A DNA stretch of 64,000 nt from TMP-7 sp038212445 (lineage in GTDB: Bacteria; Acidobacteriota; Terriglobia; Bryobacterales; Bryobacteraceae): positions 1 to 64,000 of the forward strand of contig JBBQUM010000001.1 of NCBI GenBank assembly GCA_038212445.1. Reading direction: 5' to 3'. The position numbers and the translations under genes are program-made. Position 1 is the stretch's first letter; each line of letters starts with the position of its first letter. Below, in pieces: positions 60,557-64,000 of the stretch. Under the pieces are notes generated by a model. It was given only the letters and a program-made list of their open reading frames with translations. It was not told the origin of the DNA and searched no databases.

Positions 60557-60637
60557 TTATCTTCTCTTGAAGAAGAAAATGGCTGTGAGCCGTCCGACGA
60601 AAGTCAGAGCAGCGTCAACCAACGCGAGGATGACCAT
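60557..60637 (-). CDS. Putative 26-residue membrane peptide
   Basis: Reads MVILALVDAALTFVGRLT then AIFFFKRR and stops. It is one hydrophobic helix with a positive C-terminal end. The ATG is preceded by AAAGGGGGATACCCTC, a strong ribosome binding site. It lies 165 nt downstream of the YHS-type gene on the same strand. Size and form resemble known small membrane peptides that bind larger membrane complexes, but no family is recognised. The rest of the 60466-60802 gap holds a hairpin (60665-60696) in its probable leader and nothing else identifiable. Confidence 0.45.
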   Translation of the reverse strand: MVILALVDAALTFVGRLTAIFFFKRR

Positions 60638-60664
60638 GAGGGTATCCCCCTTTCTGCTTCGACT

Positions 60665-60696
60665 GGGAGGCTTGGGCGTTTACCCCAAGCCTTCCC
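60665..60696 (-). other. Hairpin in the leader of the small membrane peptide
   Basis: AGGCTTGGG (60668-60676) pairs with CCCAAGCCT (60684-60692), extended by GGG/CCC on each side with one bulge. It lies 28 nt upstream of the peptide ATG on the minus strand. No U-run follows on either strand. Confidence 0.45.
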
Positions 60697-60802
60697 GATA
60701 TTGAAGCTCTAGTGCTTCTCACGGGAACCGCTTCTTCATCCCACCAAAAACAGGAAGATCGTTCGTCACAAGTGAAGTAGTGCGAACTCGAGGGGAAAAC
60801 TC

Positions 60803-61093
60803 TCAGATTTTGTGTTTGTCGCGACATTCGACTGAGCAGAAGTGAATAACCTGTCCGCCCACGGTTTTCTTGGTGGAGCTTGCTGTCGAAATGAAAGTGC
60901 CGCAGACCGGATCGCGCTTCAACTCGCCGGAAAGCGGAACGTCCTGCCGTGGCGTACTGGCGCTTCCGCCGCTCGAACCCGCACCGTTGCCGACCAGGCT
61001 CGCCAAACCCTTCATCACGATGCCGATCACACCCTTGAGCAGGGTTATGACGATAATGCTCGCCAGCAGGGTAAGGATGAATCTGATAAACAT
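60803..61093 (-). CDS. Membrane protein with YHS-like cysteine motif (PP0621-type)
   Basis: 96 residues. One or two N-terminal membrane helices (FILTLLASIIVITLLKGVIG) are followed by a Gly/Ser linker and RDPVCGTFIS with HFCSVECRDKH, the conserved cysteine pattern of the PP0621 and YHS-like small proteins, likely a metal site. Function is not established in the family. It is followed on the same strand by the small peptide. Confidence 0.82.
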   Translation of the reverse strand: MFIRFILTLLASIIVITLLKGVIGIVMKGLASLVGNGAGSSGGSASTPRQDVPLSGELKRDPVCGTFISTASSTKKTVGGQVIHFCSVECRDKHKI

Positions 61094-61109
61094 GGCCAGC
61101 CGCTTGTCC

Positions 61110-61147
61110 TAAGACAAGAAAAGACGGGCGGTATGAGCGCCCGTCTT
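61110..61147 (-). terminator. Intrinsic terminator of the TPR/carboxypeptidase-regulatory gene
   Basis: On the minus strand AAGACGGGCG-type stem (61121-61130 with 61138-61147, 10 bp, 7-nt loop) is followed by TTTTCTTGTCTT. It lies 24 nt after the stop codon of the gene read from 62338 and separates it from the YHS-type gene. Confidence 0.8.
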
Positions 61148-61171
61148 GAGTTTAGCGAAGTTGGCGAACGA

Positions 61172-62338
61172 CTACTTCTTTTTTGGCGTAGCCGTCTTAT
61201 CCGGAGACTTCTTGGCGGAAGGATTCGAGTACTTCGTATCAACTGAACCCGTGATCGTGGTGATCATGTCCTTCGACGGTTGAGCGAAGGGACCATCCGG
61301 CTTCAACTCGAGGTACTTCTGGAACGCTTCGATGGTGCCCGGAATGGGCGTGATCTTGCCGTCCGCAGCCACTTTAGCCTTGGATACCAGATATACGCCG
61401 TATTGATACTGAGCGTCGGCGTAGTTCGGGTCGGAATCAATCGCCTTCTTGAACGCAGCACCCGCAGGCTCCAGCTGGTTTGTATTCACAAGTACCGCGC
61501 CGAGATTGTAGTAATACTTGCCGGCCTGCGCGGGTTCGAGTTGCGCGGCTTTCGTCAACTCAGCTTGCGCTTCGTCGAACTTCTTAGCGCGTGCGAGGAG
61601 CAGCGCATAGTTGTTGTGATACGCGGAATCGTCCGGCTTCAGCGCGAGGGCTTTTCCCCAGGCGTCGATACCTTTTTGATAGGCGTCAGTCTGTTCCTGC
61701 CCTGTCTTGACTCCGGCGAGTCCCGAGTATGCATCCGCCAACTGCGCATAGACAACATGCTGGTTAGGATCCATTTCAACCGCTTTGTTCAGTTGCTCGA
61801 CAGCAACATCGAACTGCTTGTTGTTCATCGCCTCGCGGCCGGCGTTAAAAGAATCGCTGAGCGCCTTGTTCTTTGCCAGTGCGGCCGAACGCTCTTTCAT
61901 CTGCTTCTCGAGCGCGGCTTTCTGCTCAGGGTTCATATCGCGGGCTTGTTCTTTGGTGAGCGTCCCGGTTTCCGCAGCCTTGGCGATGGCTTCCTGTTTA
62001 TCGTGTTGCGCTTTCAAATCGAAGTTGATCGGAGTCGGATCACCGAGCTTCGTCCTTACGCCGTTAACAGTATCGGCGTCTTTACCATCGATCTCGACTG
62101 CGACGTTGTAGGTGCCCAACGGCAAGCCGGCGTGAAAATAATGGCCTTTTTTATCAGTCTTAACCTTGTAATTGCCCTTGATGTCGGTGCGGGTGATCTT
62201 GATTAGTGCGCCTTGAACGCCCTTGCCGTTTTCATCCTTTACGTCTCCCTCGAGCGACGAAGTCTGGGCCACTGCGGTGAATCCCATGGCGAGGAAGAGG
62301 CTGAATGCTAACGCCGACTTGCGGAATACATTGTCCAT
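61172..62338 (-). CDS. Secreted protein with carboxypeptidase-regulatory-like domain and TPR repeats
   Basis: 388 residues. Signal peptide (ALAFSLFLAMGFTAVAQ), then a CarboxypepD_reg-like beta sandwich at about 27-110 (LEGDVKDENGKGVQGALIKI, GHYFHAGLPLGTYNVAVE), a helical linker, and TPR units (LNKAVEMDPNQHVVYAQLA, WGKALALKPDDSAYHNNYA, LTKAAQLEPAQAGKYYYNLG, FKKAIDSDPNYADAQYQYG). A Lys-rich tail ends the protein. ggagg lies 9 nt before the ATG. An extracytoplasmic scaffold is likely. Confidence 0.88.
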   Translation of the reverse strand: MDNVFRKSALAFSLFLAMGFTAVAQTSSLEGDVKDENGKGVQGALIKITRTDIKGNYKVKTDKKGHYFHAGLPLGTYNVAVEIDGKDADTVNGVRTKLGDPTPINFDLKAQHDKQEAIAKAAETGTLTKEQARDMNPEQKAALEKQMKERSAALAKNKALSDSFNAGREAMNNKQFDVAVEQLNKAVEMDPNQHVVYAQLADAYSGLAGVKTGQEQTDAYQKGIDAWGKALALKPDDSAYHNNYALLLARAKKFDEAQAELTKAAQLEPAQAGKYYYNLGAVLVNTNQLEPAGAAFKKAIDSDPNYADAQYQYGVYLVSKAKVAADGKITPIPGTIEAFQKYLELKPDGPFAQPSKDMITTITGSVDTKYSNPSAKKSPDKTATPKKK

Positions 62339-62506
62339 AAAACGGACCTCCGTCTCTTAATTGATCTGCTCTCTCAGCATACTACACGAAATAGGCGAAA
62401 CGCGACACCTGGTGGTTATCCTACATCACGCAAAAAAGGCGTTAACAAACGTACAGGTTGGAACGAACGGCGGGTCGATTGCATCAGAAGCGCTGAGGTT
62501 CCCTTG

Positions 62507-64000
62507 TTGCGCACTACTTCCTCCTTGTTTTCAACGCTTTTAGTGTTCATGCTGTGCCTGGCGGCCGCTGGCAATGCATCCGCTGCTGTGTCGCCTGGAC
62601 TCACAGTCGTCTCGGGCACGGGGCAGATTGTGTTCGAGCAGTTCATCACCACTGTTCCGATGGTGGTTCAAGCTCGCGATGCGAACGGAAATCCGGCAGC
62701 CAACGTCACGGTGACGTGGAAAATTACACAGGGTCAGGGCACGGTGAGGGGCGGCGATACGCGGGTCGACGACAACGGTGTCGTGACCGGGCGAACTGAC
62801 GCCAACGGGGTTACGACCGCCCAGTTTTTGGCGACCGTGCTTCCTTTTGGCTATTCCTTCCAGCCCCAAACAGTCACCGCAAGCAGCAGTTTAGGCACAG
62901 CTAACTTCTATATGACAACCGTGATAAGCCGGTTGTCGGACGGGGGCCTGGCGCAACCGCCACAGCCGGAAGTCATCAGTCCACCGCTCGATAACCGGGA
63001 CCTCGCTGGTAAAGCGGGGGCAACGATCAAGGGCGCCTACCAATTGCGTGTAATTGCCGTTTCGGGTCCGCAACAGGGACACGGGGTGCCGAACGTCGGT
63101 ATCAGGATTGTGGACGCCACTAATGTCAGCGGTCCGGCGCCTGCTTCGTGCGTGGGAACTCCACTCACCGACGCTAACGGACTCCTGTCCTGCGACCTCG
63201 TCCTCACCGGAACACCGGGCACCTACATCATTGCCGCCGACATCGGCGAATCCCGCATAACCTACGCCTCAAATCTCACGATCACCACGGGCGACGTGTG
63301 CGCATTCACACTTTCGCCTCCTGCCGCGACTGCCGGATCCTCCGGCGGTACAGGCGTGTTCTCCGTAACCACTGGTACAAACTGTGGTTGGACTGCCACT
63401 AGTTCCACTAACTGGCTCACGATTACGGCCGGGGCGAATGGCAACGGATCAGGAAGCGTAACTTACGCTGTTTCGCCCAATGCGGGCAGTCAAAGACAGG
63501 GACTGATTCGCGTGGGCGGTTCGACGTTCACGATCACGCAGTCGCAGCCAGGATCGGGCGCGGGATTGACCATCACTACTGGCTCCACGCTCCCTGCCGC
63601 TATCGTCAATACATCCTACGCCGTTACGATTGCCGCAAATGGTGGAAGCCAGCCGTATTCCTTTACTGCGCTGACTCAACTGCCTGCCGGGCTGGCACTT
63701 AATTCTCAGACTGGCGTCATAACCGGGGCAATTGCAACCGCTGGTTCCTACTCGTTCACCATAAAGGCGGCGGACGCGGCCGGTCAAACGCAGTCCCAGA
63801 ACTTCACTTTAAGCGTGGTCCAGCAAGGTGGAAACGGCACTCTTAGCTTTAAGACCGTATTTCCGAACGGAGCGATTGGCACGGCTTATGGACCTGTCGG
63901 TCTGAATGCTTCAGGCGGTTGCCTCGGGCTGTTTACGCCTGGGGTCTTCACGCTGATCGCAGGCAGCCTTCCACCCGGACTATCACTCGTCGGTGGCAAT
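62507..64000 (+). CDS. Large secreted Ig-like/BACON-domain protein (partial, runs off the end)
   Basis: 498 codons are open to the last base with no stop. The likely start is TTG (another TTG lies just before it) with GAGG 8 nt upstream; LFSTLLVFMLCLAAAGNASA is a signal peptide. Two Big-type Ig domains (VQARDANGNPAANVTVTWKI; VPNVGIRIVDATN with TDANGLLSCDLVL) are followed by a BACON domain (WTATSSTNWLTITAG, GSQRQGLIRVGG) and two putative-Ig domains (SQPYSFTALTQLPAGLAL; GSLPPGLSLVGGN). Such proteins are surface or adhesion proteins in soil Acidobacteria. The 168-nt gap before it, divergent from the TPR gene, shows no clear promoter. Confidence 0.85.
   Translation, partial: MRTTSSLFSTLLVFMLCLAAAGNASAAVSPGLTVVSGTGQIVFEQFITTVPMVVQARDANGNPAANVTVTWKITQGQGTVRGGDTRVDDNGVVTGRTDANGVTTAQFLATVLPFGYSFQPQTVTASSSLGTANFYMTTVISRLSDGGLAQPPQPEVISPPLDNRDLAGKAGATIKGAYQLRVIAVSGPQQGHGVPNVGIRIVDATNVSGPAPASCVGTPLTDANGLLSCDLVLTGTPGTYIIAADIGESRITYASNLTITTGDVCAFTLSPPAATAGSSGGTGVFSVTTGTNCGWTATSSTNWLTITAGANGNGSGSVTYAVSPNAGSQRQGLIRVGGSTFTITQSQPGSGAGLTITTGSTLPAAIVNTSYAVTIAANGGSQPYSFTALTQLPAGLALNSQTGVITGAIATAGSYSFTIKAADAAGQTQSQNFTLSVVQQGGNGTLSFKTVFPNGAIGTAYGPVGLNASGGCLGLFTPGVFTLIAGSLPPGLSLVGGN

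Noticed and set aside
60615..60827. A 70-codon minus-strand frame ending before the small peptide
   Set aside because: No ribosome binding site and no motif; it overlaps the end of the YHS-type gene and the small-peptide frame, which has much better initiation signals.
1..64000. tRNA, rRNA, riboswitch, insertion sequence or phage genes
   Set aside because: I looked for transposase, integrase and capsid-like proteins among the open frames and for tRNA-like or known riboswitch folds in the gaps and saw none. Small RNAs without strong structure cannot be excluded by eye.

Overview
The window is a stretch of chromosome from a GC-rich bacterium, most likely Acidobacteriota of the Solibacter/Bryobacter type. 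The indicators are two very large FtsX/MacB-type permeases of the acidobacterial duplicated-permease kind (one with a PadR regulator directly upstream), an ECF sigma factor of the acidobacterial TIGR02999 type overlapping a Ser/Thr kinase with a C-terminal TPR region, many secreted TPR and beta-propeller proteins, a PEP-CTERM protein and a bacillithiol gene. This assignment is inferred from gene content; no rRNA or tRNA gene is visible in the window.

Bases 1-17000 are the fused str-S10-spc-alpha ribosomal superoperon, all on the plus strand: the end of tuf, then rpsJ-rplC-rplD-rplW-rplB-rpsS-rplV-rpsC-rplP-rpmC-rpsQ-rplN-rplX-rplE-rpsZ-rpsH-rplF-rplR-rpsE-rpmD-rplO-secY-adk-map-infA-rpmJ-rpsM-rpsK-rpsD-rpoA-rplQ. 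Order and content are canonical. The unusual part is between the genes: at least five gaps hold paired blocks of 7-bp repeats in inverted orientation, able to fold into long hairpins in the operon mRNA. The operon ends at a strong bidirectional terminator.

Bases 17000-37700 are accessory genes: a secreted DsbA-like protein, an M19 dipeptidase, a scrambled pseudogene, a long TPR protein, a permease, a Crp/Fnr regulator, an ice-binding-like PEP-CTERM protein, and a signalling island (TPR protein, PP2C phosphatase, ECF sigma, Ser/Thr kinase). A PQQ-like propeller, a nucleoside hydrolase facing a ferritin-like gene, and the PadR-permease pair follow.

Bases 37700-64000 hold an orphan CpaF ATPase with bshA, an acyl-CoA (malonyl-CoA-like) synthetase with an MFS transporter, a secreted hydrolase with a second MFS transporter, a rhomboid protease with a propeller protein, and three genes for an M48 protease, a GNAT and an M20 peptidase. 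After these come an FMN reductase, a lone CheW-domain protein, a phospholipase-C-like protein, a YprB-like nuclease, a two-subunit molybdenum hydroxylase with an SDR protein, uvrC, TPR proteins, and a large Ig/BACON-domain protein that runs off the end.

The most interesting signals are regulatory. (i) The heptamer hairpins sit inside the ribosomal operon. (ii) A recurrent TAnnnT box lies 6-10 nt before start codons outside the ribosomal operon, which suggests many leaderless transcripts. (iii) In three tight divergent gene pairs (22-29 bp apart) the two -10 boxes overlap on opposite strands; in one they form a perfect palindrome exactly 8 nt from each start codon. A 26-residue membrane peptide with a strong ribosome binding site also deserves attention.
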